Assembly (NCBI GenBank): GCA_964540965.1
Contig: CAZIOT010000009.1
Span: forward strand, 95,072 to 159,071
DNA: 64,000 bases
Reading direction: 5' to 3'
From: JADYZU01 sp964540965
Lineage (GTDB): Bacteria > Pseudomonadota > Alphaproteobacteria > Rhodobacterales > Rhodobacteraceae
The translations under genes were made by a program, and so were the position numbers. Position 1 is the first letter of the stretch. Each line of letters starts with the position of its first letter. This document shows positions 21,017-29,737 of the stretch, piece after piece. The notes below the pieces were generated by a model. That model was given only the letters and a program-made list of their open reading frames with translations. It did no database searches and was not told the origin of the DNA.

Positions 21017-23266
21017 ATGACCGATCTCCCCTCGAAAGAGGCGATCCTGCAATGGATTGCCGACAATCCCACCGAAACCGCGAAACGCGACATCGCCCGT
21101 GCCTTTGGCATCAAGGGCGCGGCGCGCATCGACCTCAAGCGCCTGTTGCGAGAGCTTGAGGACGAGGGCCACCTGCAAAAGCGCAAGCGCAGCTATCGCG
21201 ACCGCGGGGCGCTGCCCCCGGTCGGCGTGATCGAGATCACCGGCACCGATGCCGATGGCGACCTTGTGGCGCGGATGCTGGAATGGTCGGGCGCGGGCCA
21301 GGGGCCGGTCATCACCGTGGCGCAGAAGGCGGGGGATCAGGCGCTTGGGCCGGGCGACCGGGTTCTGGCGAAGATCACCGCCGTGCCGGGCGGCGATTTC
21401 ATCGAAGGGCGGGTGGTGCGCCGGATCGGCGCCAATCCGTTGCGCATCCTTGGCGTCTATCGGCAGGACAGCCAGGGCGGCCGCATCCTGCCGGTGGACA
21501 AGGGCGCGACCAGCCAATGGGCGGTAGGCCCCGGCATGGACGGCGGCGCGAAGGACGGTGAACTGGTCGAGGCCGAACAGGTCGGGCCGAAGGGCCGCCT
21601 TGGTCTGCCCAAGGCGCGCGTCGTCGCCCGGCTGGGCGATCCGGCGGCGCCGCGGGCGGTGTCGCTGATCGCCATCCACCAGCACAACATCCCCGACCAT
21701 TTCCCCGATGCCGCCGTGGCCGAAGCCGATGCCGCGAAACCCGCCGGCCCGAAAGGGCGCGAGGATCTGACCCACCTGCCACTTGTCACCATCGACCCCG
21801 AGGACGCCCGCGACCGCGACGATGCGGTCTATGCGCAGGCCGATGACGACCCCGCCAATCCGGGTGGCCATGTCGTCTGGGTCGCCATCGCCGATGTTGC
21901 GCATTACGTCCGGCCGCAGTCGGCGCTGGACCGCGAGGCGCGGCGGCGCGGCAATTCCACCTATTTCCCGGACCGCGTGGTGCCGATGCTGCCCGACCGG
22001 CTGTCAGGCGACCTCTGTTCGCTGCACGAAGGCGTGCCGCGCGCCTGCATCGCCGTGCGGATGCGGATCAACGCCCGCGGCGGGCTGATCGGGCACAAGT
22101 TCCACCGCGGCCTGATGTTGTCGCGCGGATCGCTGGAATACGGCGCCGTGCAGGCGGCGGTCGACGGGCTGCCGTCCCCGTATGAGGCGCTGGTCGAACC
22201 GGTGCTGAAGCCGCTTTGCGCCGCCTTCGGGGCGCTCAAGCTGGCCAGGGCCGAACGCGAGCCGCTTGACATCGACCTGCCCGAGCGGCGGATCGTGCTG
22301 GACGATCAGGGCCGCGTGCTGTCGGTCGCCTTCAAGGAACGGCTCGACGCGCACCGCCTGATCGAGGAATTCATGGTGCTGGCCAATGTCGCCGCAGCCG
22401 AGGCGCTGATCGCCCGCAAGACGCCGCTTCTGTTCCGCGTCCACGAAGAGCCGAATCCGGAAAAGATCGATTCCCTGCGCGAGGTGGCGCAGGCCTCGGG
22501 GCTGGTCCTGGCAAAGGGGCAGGTGCTGAAAACCCAGCACCTCAACCGGCTGCTGAAACAGGCCGAAGGCACCGATCAGGACGAGCTGATCAACATGGCG
22601 ACGCTGCGGTCGATGACGCAGGCCTATTACAGCCCGCAGAATTTCGGCCATTTCGGGCTGGCCTTGCGCAACTACGCCCATTTCACCTCGCCCATCCGGC
22701 GCTATTCCGACCTGATCGTGCATCGCGCTCTGATTTCGGCGCATGGCTGGGGCAGCGACGGCCTGTCGCCCGAGGATATCGAGACGCTGGACGACACGGC
22801 GCAGGTGATTTCCGATACCGAACGCCGCTCGATGCAGGCGGAACGCGACACCACCGACCGCTATCTGGCCGCCTATCTGGCCGACCGTGTCGGCACCCAA
22901 TTCGGCGGCCGCATCAGCGGGGTGCAGAAATTCGGCCTGTTCGTGAAGCTGGACGATTCGGGCGCCGATGCCCTGGTGCCGATCCGGTCGCTCGGGTCCG
23001 AATACTTCCGTTACGATGCCGACAGCCAGACCCTGACCGGCGTCGACAGCGGGCAGGTGATCCGGCTGGGGCAGCGGGTGACGGTGAAACTGTCCGAGGT
23101 GACGCCGGTGTCGGGCGGGCTGGTGGCGGAACTGGTGACGCTTGACGACCACGCCCTGCCGCGCGCCGGGACAGCCCGCGGCGGCAAGGCGCCCCGGCGC
23201 AAGCTGGGGCAGGCCAAGGCCAAAGCGGCGGCGGAAAAGCGCAAGGTGCGCCGGGTTCGGCATTAG
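21017..23266 (+). CDS. rnr: Ribonuclease R
   Basis: This processive 3'-5' exoribonuclease (749 aa) degrades structured RNA, including rRNA and mRNA. The N-terminal winged-helix segment (about 1-65, TAKRDIARAFGIKGAAR) is followed by OB/cold-shock domains. The RNB catalytic domain begins near LVTIDPEDARDRDDAVYA, with the metal-binding aspartates, and continues through RVHEEPNPEKI and FGLALRNYAHFTSPIRRYSDL. An S1 domain (about 640-720, GVQKFGLFVKL) and a basic tail (GKAPRRKLGQAKAKAAAEKR) complete it. The basic tail is typical of RNase R rather than RNase II. It is monocistronic in appearance. Confidence 0.95.
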   Translation: MTDLPSKEAILQWIADNPTETAKRDIARAFGIKGAARIDLKRLLRELEDEGHLQKRKRSYRDRGALPPVGVIEITGTDADGDLVARMLEWSGAGQGPVITVAQKAGDQALGPGDRVLAKITAVPGGDFIEGRVVRRIGANPLRILGVYRQDSQGGRILPVDKGATSQWAVGPGMDGGAKDGELVEAEQVGPKGRLGLPKARVVARLGDPAAPRAVSLIAIHQHNIPDHFPDAAVAEADAAKPAGPKGREDLTHLPLVTIDPEDARDRDDAVYAQADDDPANPGGHVVWVAIADVAHYVRPQSALDREARRRGNSTYFPDRVVPMLPDRLSGDLCSLHEGVPRACIAVRMRINARGGLIGHKFHRGLMLSRGSLEYGAVQAAVDGLPSPYEALVEPVLKPLCAAFGALKLARAEREPLDIDLPERRIVLDDQGRVLSVAFKERLDAHRLIEEFMVLANVAAAEALIARKTPLLFRVHEEPNPEKIDSLREVAQASGLVLAKGQVLKTQHLNRLLKQAEGTDQDELINMATLRSMTQAYYSPQNFGHFGLALRNYAHFTSPIRRYSDLIVHRALISAHGWGSDGLSPEDIETLDDTAQVISDTERRSMQAERDTTDRYLAAYLADRVGTQFGGRISGVQKFGLFVKLDDSGADALVPIRSLGSEYFRYDADSQTLTGVDSGQVIRLGQRVTVKLSEVTPVSGGLVAELVTLDDHALPRAGTARGGKAPRRKLGQAKAKAAAEKRKVRRVRH

Positions 23267-23368
23267 GCGCCCCGTCCGGGTCAGGCGCCTTCACGCCGAT
23301 GTGCCCCGCCGCTGCTTTACCCGCCGGGCCGGTGCTCTAGTCTTGCCGGACTGGTGACGGAGAATGCG

Positions 23369-24577
23369 ATGCGGGCGACGCGGCGGGCGGCTTTGGCGGG
23401 GATCGGCGCGCTGGCGGTTGCCGCCTGCGGGCGTCGCTATGCCCCCGCGGCGCCGGTCGCCGATGGCGGCCTTCCCGCCGTGCCGAACAGCGGCTGGTCC
23501 GACTGGGTGGCCCGGTTCAAGGCCCGCGCCCTGGCCGATGGGATTTCCGAACGCACCTATGAAGCGGCCTTTGCCGCCGCCGGTTTCACCCCCGGCGTGG
23601 TCGAACGCGACCGCAACCAGACCGAGACCCGGCGCAGCCTTGAGGATTACCTGGCCATCACCGCCGGCGAGGACCGGGTGGCGCAGGGGCGGCAGATGTT
23701 TGCGCAGCATGGCGACACGCTGCGCGCCATCGAGGCCCGCTATGGCGTCGAGGCGCATGTGACCTGCGCGATCTGGGGCATCGAAAGCCGCTATGGCACT
23801 AGGCTGGGCGCGATCCCGGTGATTTCGGCGACCTCGACGCTGGCCTATGACGGGCGGCGCGCTGGGTTTTATGAAAGCCAGTTGCTGGCGGCGCTCAAGA
23901 TCCTCCAGTCCGGCGACGTGGCGCCGTCGCGGATGCTGGGGTCGTGGGCCGGCGCCATGGGACACACCCAGTTCATCCCGACCACCTATCTCGCCCATGC
24001 CGTCGATTTCACCGGGGACGGACGGCGCGACATCTGGTCGGCCGATCCGACCGACGCGCTTGCCTCGGCCGCCGCCTATCTGTCGGACATGGGCTGGCGG
24101 CGCGGCCAGCCCTGGGGGATGGAGGTCGAGGCCGACGGCGTCGAGGGCGGCAGCCGTGATGCCGGCGACTGGGCCACGGCCGGGGTGCGGGCGGCGCAGG
24201 GGGCCTTGCCCGCCTCGGGCGGGGCCGAGCTGACCCGGCCGCAGGCGGGGGGGCCGGCCTTCCTGACCTTCCGCAATTTCAGCATCATCGGCCGCTACAA
24301 CAACGCCCGCAACTACATGTTTGCGGTGGGCTATCTGTCCGACCGTATCCGGGGCTTCGGCCCCTTGCGCGCCGGCTTTGGGGCCGACGCAAGCGGGCTG
24401 ACCCAGGCCGACCGCATCCGCCTGCAACAACGGCTGACCGCCGCCGGGTTCGACACCGGCGGCGACGACGGGGTGATCGGCGCCAACACCGTCCGCGCCA
24501 TCGAGGCATTCCAGCGCGCCCGCGGTCTGCCGGTCACCGGCCAGGCATCGCGCGACCTGCTGGCGCGTCTGGGATGA
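23369..24577 (+). CDS. MltB-type lytic murein transglycosylase, lipoprotein, with peptidoglycan-binding domain
   Basis: This 402-aa enzyme cleaves glycan strands to 1,6-anhydro-MurNAc products. ATG 23369 is chosen over GTG 23354 because CGGAGA precedes it and it gives a clean lipoprotein signal with lipobox LAVAAC (Cys20). The MltB/SLT_2 domain carries catalytic Glu139 in IWGIESRYGT, plus WAGAMGHTQFIPTTY and DGRRDIWSADPTDALAS. A C-terminal PG_binding_1 repeat (RLQQRLTAAGFDTGGDDGVIG) binds peptidoglycan. It overlaps the next gene, a paralogue, by 4 nt (ATGA). The basic TRR before the hydrophobic stretch is ordinary for lipoproteins. Confidence 0.92.
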   Translation: MRATRRAALAGIGALAVAACGRRYAPAAPVADGGLPAVPNSGWSDWVARFKARALADGISERTYEAAFAAAGFTPGVVERDRNQTETRRSLEDYLAITAGEDRVAQGRQMFAQHGDTLRAIEARYGVEAHVTCAIWGIESRYGTRLGAIPVISATSTLAYDGRRAGFYESQLLAALKILQSGDVAPSRMLGSWAGAMGHTQFIPTTYLAHAVDFTGDGRRDIWSADPTDALASAAAYLSDMGWRRGQPWGMEVEADGVEGGSRDAGDWATAGVRAAQGALPASGGAELTRPQAGGPAFLTFRNFSIIGRYNNARNYMFAVGYLSDRIRGFGPLRAGFGADASGLTQADRIRLQQRLTAAGFDTGGDDGVIGANTVRAIEAFQRARGLPVTGQASRDLLARLG

Positions 24578-25782
24578 GATGGCTGGCGCTGGTCCTGCTG
24601 GCGGGTGCGGCGCAGGCCGAAAACCTGCCCGATCCGGCAGCCCCGGTCGACATCGCCGATCCTGCCGCCGCACTGGCCAGTTGGGTCGCGGGCATCCGTG
24701 ACCGGGCACTGGCCGAAGGCGTCAGCCCGGCCACCGTCGATGCCGCGCTGGCCGGCATCGAATGGCTGCCTGAGGTGATCGCCGCCGACCGTCGCCAGAA
24801 CGAATTCACCAAGACGATCTGGGATTACCTCGACACCGCCGTCTCGGACGACCGCATCGCCGCGGGGCAGCGCGCCCTGGCGGCGAATGCCGACCTTCTG
24901 GCACAGATCGAGGCCCGCCATGGCGTCGACCGCCATGTGATCGCGGCCATCTGGGGGCTGGAATCGGCCTATGGCGCGGTGCGCGGCGACATTCCGGTGC
25001 TTTCGGCGCTGGCGACCCTGGCGGCGGACGGGCGGCGGGGGGCCTTCTTCAGCGACCAGTTCGTGCAGGCGCTGAAAATCCTTGACGGTGGCCATGTGGC
25101 GCCGGACGACCTGCGCGGATCCTGGGCCGGGGCGATGGGGCATACGCAGTTCCTTCCCACCTCCTGGGCGCTGTGGGCGCAGGATTGGGACGGCGACAGG
25201 CGGCGCGACATCTGGTCCGACGATCCGGCCGACGCGCTTGCCTCGACCGCGGCCTATCTGGCCGGTCAGGGCTGGGTCGCGGGCCAGCCCTGGGGGGTCG
25301 AGGTGACGCTGCCCGAGGGGTTCGATTACGCCCTTGCCCGTGACACCAACCGCCAGCCGGTCAGCTACTGGACCGGCCTTGGCATCCGCGATGTGACCGG
25401 CGCGCCGGTGCCCGATCATGGCGCGGCGGTGATCCTCTTGCCGGGGGGTGCCGATGGCGCCGCCTTCATGACCTTCCGCAATTTCAACGTGCTGGAACGG
25501 TATAACACCGCCGACGCCTATGTCGTTGCCGTCGGCCATCTGGCCGACCGGCTGCGCGGCGGGCCGGCCATCGCCCATGACTGGCCGCGCCACGAACGCG
25601 CCCTGACGCTGGATGAGCGGCTGGAACTGCAACGCCGGCTGACCGCGGCGGGGTTCGACACGCAGGGCATCGACGGGCGCATCGGCCCGCGCACCGTGGG
25701 GGCGATCCGCGCCTGGCAACGGGCGAACGGCTGGCGGCCCGACGGCTTTCCCTCGCTTTCGCTGCTGACCGCTTTGCGCTAA
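24574..25782 (+). CDS. MltB-type lytic murein transglycosylase, secreted paralogue
   Basis: The 402-aa tandem paralogue of the preceding gene has the same architecture: signal peptide (MRWLALVLLAGAAQA, no lipobox), SLT_2 catalytic domain with Glu130 in IWGLESAYGA, SWAGAMGHTQFLPTSW, DGDRRRDIWSDDPADALAS, and a C-terminal peptidoglycan-binding module (RLTAAGFDTQGIDGRIG). The difference in anchoring suggests one membrane-bound and one soluble enzyme. The ATGA overlap means coupled translation. Expression together with the pbpC region is possible but not shown. Confidence 0.92.
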   Translation: MRWLALVLLAGAAQAENLPDPAAPVDIADPAAALASWVAGIRDRALAEGVSPATVDAALAGIEWLPEVIAADRRQNEFTKTIWDYLDTAVSDDRIAAGQRALAANADLLAQIEARHGVDRHVIAAIWGLESAYGAVRGDIPVLSALATLAADGRRGAFFSDQFVQALKILDGGHVAPDDLRGSWAGAMGHTQFLPTSWALWAQDWDGDRRRDIWSDDPADALASTAAYLAGQGWVAGQPWGVEVTLPEGFDYALARDTNRQPVSYWTGLGIRDVTGAPVPDHGAAVILLPGGADGAAFMTFRNFNVLERYNTADAYVVAVGHLADRLRGGPAIAHDWPRHERALTLDERLELQRRLTAAGFDTQGIDGRIGPRTVGAIRAWQRANGWRPDGFPSLSLLTALR

Positions 25783-25812
25783 GGCCGGGGCGAGCCAAAC
25801 CGGAGCCCGCCC

Positions 25813-26505
25813 ATGCCCTTCACCCGCCCCTTCGACCGGACGGTCAAGATCGCCCCCTCGATCCTGTCGGCCGATTTCGCCAATTTCGGCGCCGAATGCC
25901 GCGCCATCGAAGGTGCCGGGGCTGATTGGGTGCATGTCGATGTGATGGACGGGCATTTCGTGCCGAACCTGTCCTTCGGCCCGATGACCGCGCGGGCGCT
26001 GCGGCCGCATATCAAGGGCGTGATGGACGTGCATCTGATGGTGTCGCCGGTCGATACCTGGCTGGCCGATTTCGTTGCCGCCGGCGCCGATGTGCTGACA
26101 GTCCACCCCGAGGCCGGGCCGCATGTCCACCGCACCTTGCAGACCATCCGCGCCGCCGGCGCCAAGGCTGGTCTTGCGATCAACCCCGGCACCGGGCTGG
26201 ACGGGTTGCCCTGGCTGCTCGACAGCCTTGACCTGATCTGCGTCATGTCGGTGAACCCCGGTTTCGGTGGCCAGTCGTTCATCCGTGAGATGCTGCCCAA
26301 GATCGCAGCGATCCGGGCGATGATCGGCGAAAGGCCGATCCACCTGCAGGTCGACGGCGGCGTCACCCCGGCCAACGCGGGCGAGGTGCGGGCGGCAGGG
26401 GCCGACGTGCTGGTCGCCGGATCGGCGGCGTTCAAGGGCGGCTCGGTCGACAATCCGGCGCCCTATGCGGCCAATATCGCCGCCCTGCGCGCCGCGGCCG
26501 GCTGA
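25813..26505 (+). CDS. rpe: Ribulose-phosphate 3-epimerase
   Basis: The 230-aa TIM-barrel enzyme interconverts ribulose 5-phosphate and xylulose 5-phosphate in the pentose phosphate pathway and, if present, the Calvin cycle. Motifs are KIAPSILSADFANFG, VHVDVMDGHFVPNLSFG (catalytic Asp and metal-binding His/Asp), VHLMVSPVD, VMSVNPGFGGQSFI and LQVDGGVTPANA. It is followed directly by the phosphatase gene with a TGATG overlap, a pairing also seen in E. coli (rpe-gph). Confidence 0.97.
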   Translation: MPFTRPFDRTVKIAPSILSADFANFGAECRAIEGAGADWVHVDVMDGHFVPNLSFGPMTARALRPHIKGVMDVHLMVSPVDTWLADFVAAGADVLTVHPEAGPHVHRTLQTIRAAGAKAGLAINPGTGLDGLPWLLDSLDLICVMSVNPGFGGQSFIREMLPKIAAIRAMIGERPIHLQVDGGVTPANAGEVRAAGADVLVAGSAAFKGGSVDNPAPYAANIAALRAAAG

Positions 26506-27146
26506 TGGGCGCCATCGTCTTTGACCTTGACGGCACGCTGGTCGACAGCGCCGAGCAGATCATGGCGGCGGCCAATGCCGTGCTCGCGGACGAGGGGGCA
26601 GAGCCGCTGACCCTTGACCAGACCAAGGGCTTTATCGGCAATGGCGCCAGGGTGTTCGTCGCCCGGATGATCGCGGCGCGGGGACTGGCCGAGGCCGACC
26701 TGCCGCGCCTGCACGCGGCCTTTGTCGCCGGGGCCGAGGAGGATACCGCCGGCGCCGCCCTGTTCCCCGGCGCCGCGCGGGCGCTGCGCGATCTGGCGGC
26801 GCAGGGCCATGCCTTGGGCATCTGCACCAACAAACCGGCGGGGCCGACGCGGGCACTGCTTGCCGCCCTGGGCATCGCGCCCTTGTTCAGGGCGGTGATC
26901 GGCGGCGACAGCCTGCCGGTTCTGAAACCCGATCCGGCGCCGCTGCACGCCGCCTTTGCGCCACTGGGCCCGCCGCTGCTCTTTGTCGGCGACAGCGAGG
27001 TCGATTTCGCCACCGCGCAGGCCGCCGGCGTGCCCTTTGCCCTGCACACGAGGGGTTATCGCCGCGCCGGGATCGCGGACTTTCCCGGCGCGTGGTGTTT
27101 TGACGACTGGGCGGCGTTGCCCGCCCATGCTGCGACCCTTATTTGA
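26505..27146 (+). CDS. gph: Phosphoglycolate phosphatase, HAD family
   Basis: The 213-aa HAD hydrolase probably dephosphorylates 2-phosphoglycolate formed by DNA repair or by Rubisco oxygenation. The nucleophile motif is DLDGT (Asp7, acid/base Asp9) in VFDLDGTLVDS. The other HAD motifs are GICTNKP, VLKPDPAP (Lys) and FVGDSEVDFATAQAAG. The start overlaps the rpe stop by one base. The 3' end overlaps the convergent amine-oxidase gene by 8 nt, and no terminator separates them. Confidence 0.92.
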   Translation: MGAIVFDLDGTLVDSAEQIMAAANAVLADEGAEPLTLDQTKGFIGNGARVFVARMIAARGLAEADLPRLHAAFVAGAEEDTAGAALFPGAARALRDLAAQGHALGICTNKPAGPTRALLAALGIAPLFRAVIGGDSLPVLKPDPAPLHAAFAPLGPPLLFVGDSEVDFATAQAAGVPFALHTRGYRRAGIADFPGAWCFDDWAALPAHAATLI

Positions 27147-29109
27147 GGTTCAGCATATCCACCGGCGGGCCGGGGAAATGCGAGAAATCGGGCGCGCCTT
27201 CCGGGGCGCCGATCAGGTCGCGCACGGCGCGGGTCGCCTGGTCGATGGCCGAATGGCAATAGGCATAGGCGCCCGAATCGGCGTTGGCGATGGCGATGCG
27301 GCCCCAGCCCTGCCGCGCGGTCTCGATCGGCAGCGGGCCGTCCGGCCAGAACGCATCGCCGGGCCACATGTATTCAAAGGCATAGCCGTGGCTCCAGCGG
27401 TTGCAGGTGATCGCCTCGATGTCGGTCGCCGGGTCGAAACTGGTGCCGGCGAGCGATCTGGCCAGAAGCTCGCGGATCGACCGCTCCAGATCCTCGAAGG
27501 TCAGCGTGTAAAGCTGCCGCTTGCCGGCCAGGGCCTGCTGGCGCGGCGCCAGCCCGGGTTCGACCAGCACCTTGGACAGGTGCAGCACCACCGGATCGTC
27601 GGGCGTATCGGCGAACCTGTAGTCGCCCATCGACACCGGAAAGTCGATGTCGAAGCCGCTCCAGAAATTGCCGCGGGCACGGACGCCTTCGATCTTGAGT
27701 TCGTCCAGCGCGCGCCAGTTGCGCAACTGCACATTGGTATAGATCAGCGGCACCTTCTGCTGGTCGTTCAGCGCGGAAACCTGTTCGTCCGAGATCTCGG
27801 AGGTAAGATAGGGGATGACGCGGTGCCAGCAGGCCAGCACGACATGGCCGGCGCTGACCGAATGCAGCGCGCCGCCATTTTCATATGTCACAGTGACAGA
27901 GGTGGCCGTTCCCGGCTCTCCATCATGTGCCACTTTGACGGCGGTTGAATTCAGCCGCAGCCGCACCTCATTCTCGGGCAGGTCGAGAAGGCCGTAATCG
28001 ACGGGGGTGGTGACCAGATCCTCCATCGTCGATCCGGGCAGCGCGGCGGGAATCAGTGCGCGCACCAGCGACCGGGCGACGCCGGCGTTGCCATCGGGGA
28101 AGTGGTAGATGTAGGGGTCGGGGTCGGTCAGGCCCAGCCGCCCCGAAGGGCTGTTCTGCCGCGGCGTGAATTCGCCCAGATCCATGCCGTCGAACCCCGG
28201 GTTCCAGTTGGCGCGGGCGTCGATGGCCGAACAGGCGTCGATGCCGACGCCGAAATAGCCCTGGGTCGAACCCTGATAGAAATCGCCGACCTGCGGGTCG
28301 TAACCGCAGATTTCCTCAAGGAATTGCCGGTAGGTGATCGAGGCGAGCTTTTCCACCCGCTGTTCCGGGGTCATGTCGGGCAGCCAGTCGCGCGGGGCGT
28401 CGATCAGCTCGACCAGTTGCGCCTTGGCGGTGTCGTTCATCGGGGTCTCGGCCACCCATTCGGCGGTCGATTTGCCGGCGCGCAGCACCAGCTTGTCCTG
28501 CCCCCATTTCGCCTGGTCAAAGAAGATCGCGCTGCCAAGGCCGCGATCCTCGGCCCAGGCATGGTCGTAATATTCCTCGAACTTTTCGACCTGGATGCCG
28601 ATGTCGCGCAAAAGCTGATGCACGGCGGGGCTGAAATAGGTGGGCGTCTGCATCGACTGGCTGCCGCCATAGCCGATCAGCGTCTTGCCGTTCGAGGCGG
28701 TGAATTCGTTGCGCTTGGCATGGCCGCCGAAATCGGCCAGCGGGTCGATCAGCAGCACCTTTGCCCCGGGCATCTGCTGGCGATAGAGGAAGGCGGCGGC
28801 AAGGCCCGACAAGCCGGCGCCGACCACGACAAGATCATAGGTTTCGCCGGTCGCGGTAGCGGCGCCATTGGCGTCGAACGATCCGTCGCGGATCGCGTGC
28901 ATCACGTTCTGGGCGCTGTCGGTCTGGCCCTGAAGCCCGGTGCCCGAGGGCGGATAGGCCGGCGCGCCCTGCGCCCGCGCGGCACCGGGGCGGAACCCCG
29001 CCACACCCAGCGCCGAGGCGCCGATGGTCAGCGCCACGCCGTCCAGAAAATCCCGCCGCGTGATCGGGCGGTCCATGCCCAGCTTGCGGTCCCTGTCACT
29101 CCACGCCAT
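27139..29109 (-). CDS. FAD-dependent amine oxidase, spermidine dehydrogenase (SpdH)-like, Tat-exported
   Basis: The 656-aa flavoprotein has a twin-arginine signal (ITRRDFLDGVALTIGASALG; Arg18-Arg19), so it is exported folded to the periplasm. ATG 29109 is chosen because GGAGG lies 5 nt upstream; an earlier start at 29136 adds MTGNLQEAA. The FAD Rossmann motif is DLVVVGAGLSGLAAAFLYR, followed by DFGGHAKRNEF. The N-terminal arrangement (twin-arginine, then YPPSGTGLQGQ and HAIRDG) matches the family often named spermidine dehydrogenase. Its true substrate is not evident. It has no obvious operon partner; rsmD lies 62 nt upstream on the same strand. Confidence 0.75.
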   Translation of the reverse strand: MAWSDRDRKLGMDRPITRRDFLDGVALTIGASALGVAGFRPGAARAQGAPAYPPSGTGLQGQTDSAQNVMHAIRDGSFDANGAATATGETYDLVVVGAGLSGLAAAFLYRQQMPGAKVLLIDPLADFGGHAKRNEFTASNGKTLIGYGGSQSMQTPTYFSPAVHQLLRDIGIQVEKFEEYYDHAWAEDRGLGSAIFFDQAKWGQDKLVLRAGKSTAEWVAETPMNDTAKAQLVELIDAPRDWLPDMTPEQRVEKLASITYRQFLEEICGYDPQVGDFYQGSTQGYFGVGIDACSAIDARANWNPGFDGMDLGEFTPRQNSPSGRLGLTDPDPYIYHFPDGNAGVARSLVRALIPAALPGSTMEDLVTTPVDYGLLDLPENEVRLRLNSTAVKVAHDGEPGTATSVTVTYENGGALHSVSAGHVVLACWHRVIPYLTSEISDEQVSALNDQQKVPLIYTNVQLRNWRALDELKIEGVRARGNFWSGFDIDFPVSMGDYRFADTPDDPVVLHLSKVLVEPGLAPRQQALAGKRQLYTLTFEDLERSIRELLARSLAGTSFDPATDIEAITCNRWSHGYAFEYMWPGDAFWPDGPLPIETARQGWGRIAIANADSGAYAYCHSAIDQATRAVRDLIGAPEGAPDFSHFPGPPVDMLNLK

Positions 29110-29170
29110 CGCTGCCTCCTGAAGGTTGCCGGTCAAGGTGACAACGCGGCGGCGCCGAAGGCAAGGGGCG

Positions 29171-29737
29171 TCAGGCCGGGTCCGGGGTCAGAAACGTGAC
29201 ATGGGTGTCGCCATAGCGGCGCTGGTCGGCCAGGGCAAAGCCGGGCGGGGGGGACTGGGGGGTCGCCTCCTCCCACACGATCACCGCATCGGCGGCGATC
29301 CAACCGCCATTCTGGGCCGCGGTGATCGCGGCCTGTCCCATCAAACGGCCATAGGGCGGGTCCAGAAAGACCAGCCGTGCCGGCGGGCCGTCGCAGGGCG
29401 GAATCCGGGCGACTTCGGCGGCGATCAGCCGCCCGTCGCCCTCGCGCCGGGCGCGGCGCAGATTGTCGCGGATCAGGCCCTGCGCCACGCGGCCCGAATC
29501 GACAAAGGTCGCAAGGGCGGCGCCGCGCGACAGCGCCTCGATCCCGAGGGCGCCGGTGCCGGCGAACAGGTCAAGCACATGGGCGCCGGCAACCGGATTG
29601 CCAAAGCGCCCGCCCAGAAGCACGTTGAAGATCGCCTCGCGCACCCGGTCCGAGGTCGGCCGCAGATGCGCGGCCGGGTCGCCCTTGCCGATGTCGGCCA
29701 GCGTCAGGCCGCGGTGAAGGCCGCCGACGATCCTCAC
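29171..29737 (-). CDS. rsmD: 16S rRNA (guanine-966-N2)-methyltransferase RsmD
   Basis: The 188-aa SAM-dependent enzyme methylates G966 of 16S rRNA. The GTG start at 29737 gives VRIVGGLHRG, the normal N terminus; the frame extends further upstream inside the neighbouring gene but that part is not homologous. Motifs are PTSDRVREAIFNVL, the SAM site DLFAGTGALGIEALSRGA and the catalytic DPPY in LVFLDPPYG. Start and upstream stop overlap by 4 nt (GTGA). Confidence 0.94.
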   Translation of the reverse strand: MRIVGGLHRGLTLADIGKGDPAAHLRPTSDRVREAIFNVLLGGRFGNPVAGAHVLDLFAGTGALGIEALSRGAALATFVDSGRVAQGLIRDNLRRARREGDGRLIAAEVARIPPCDGPPARLVFLDPPYGRLMGQAAITAAQNGGWIAADAVIVWEEATPQSPPPGFALADQRRYGDTHVTFLTPDPA

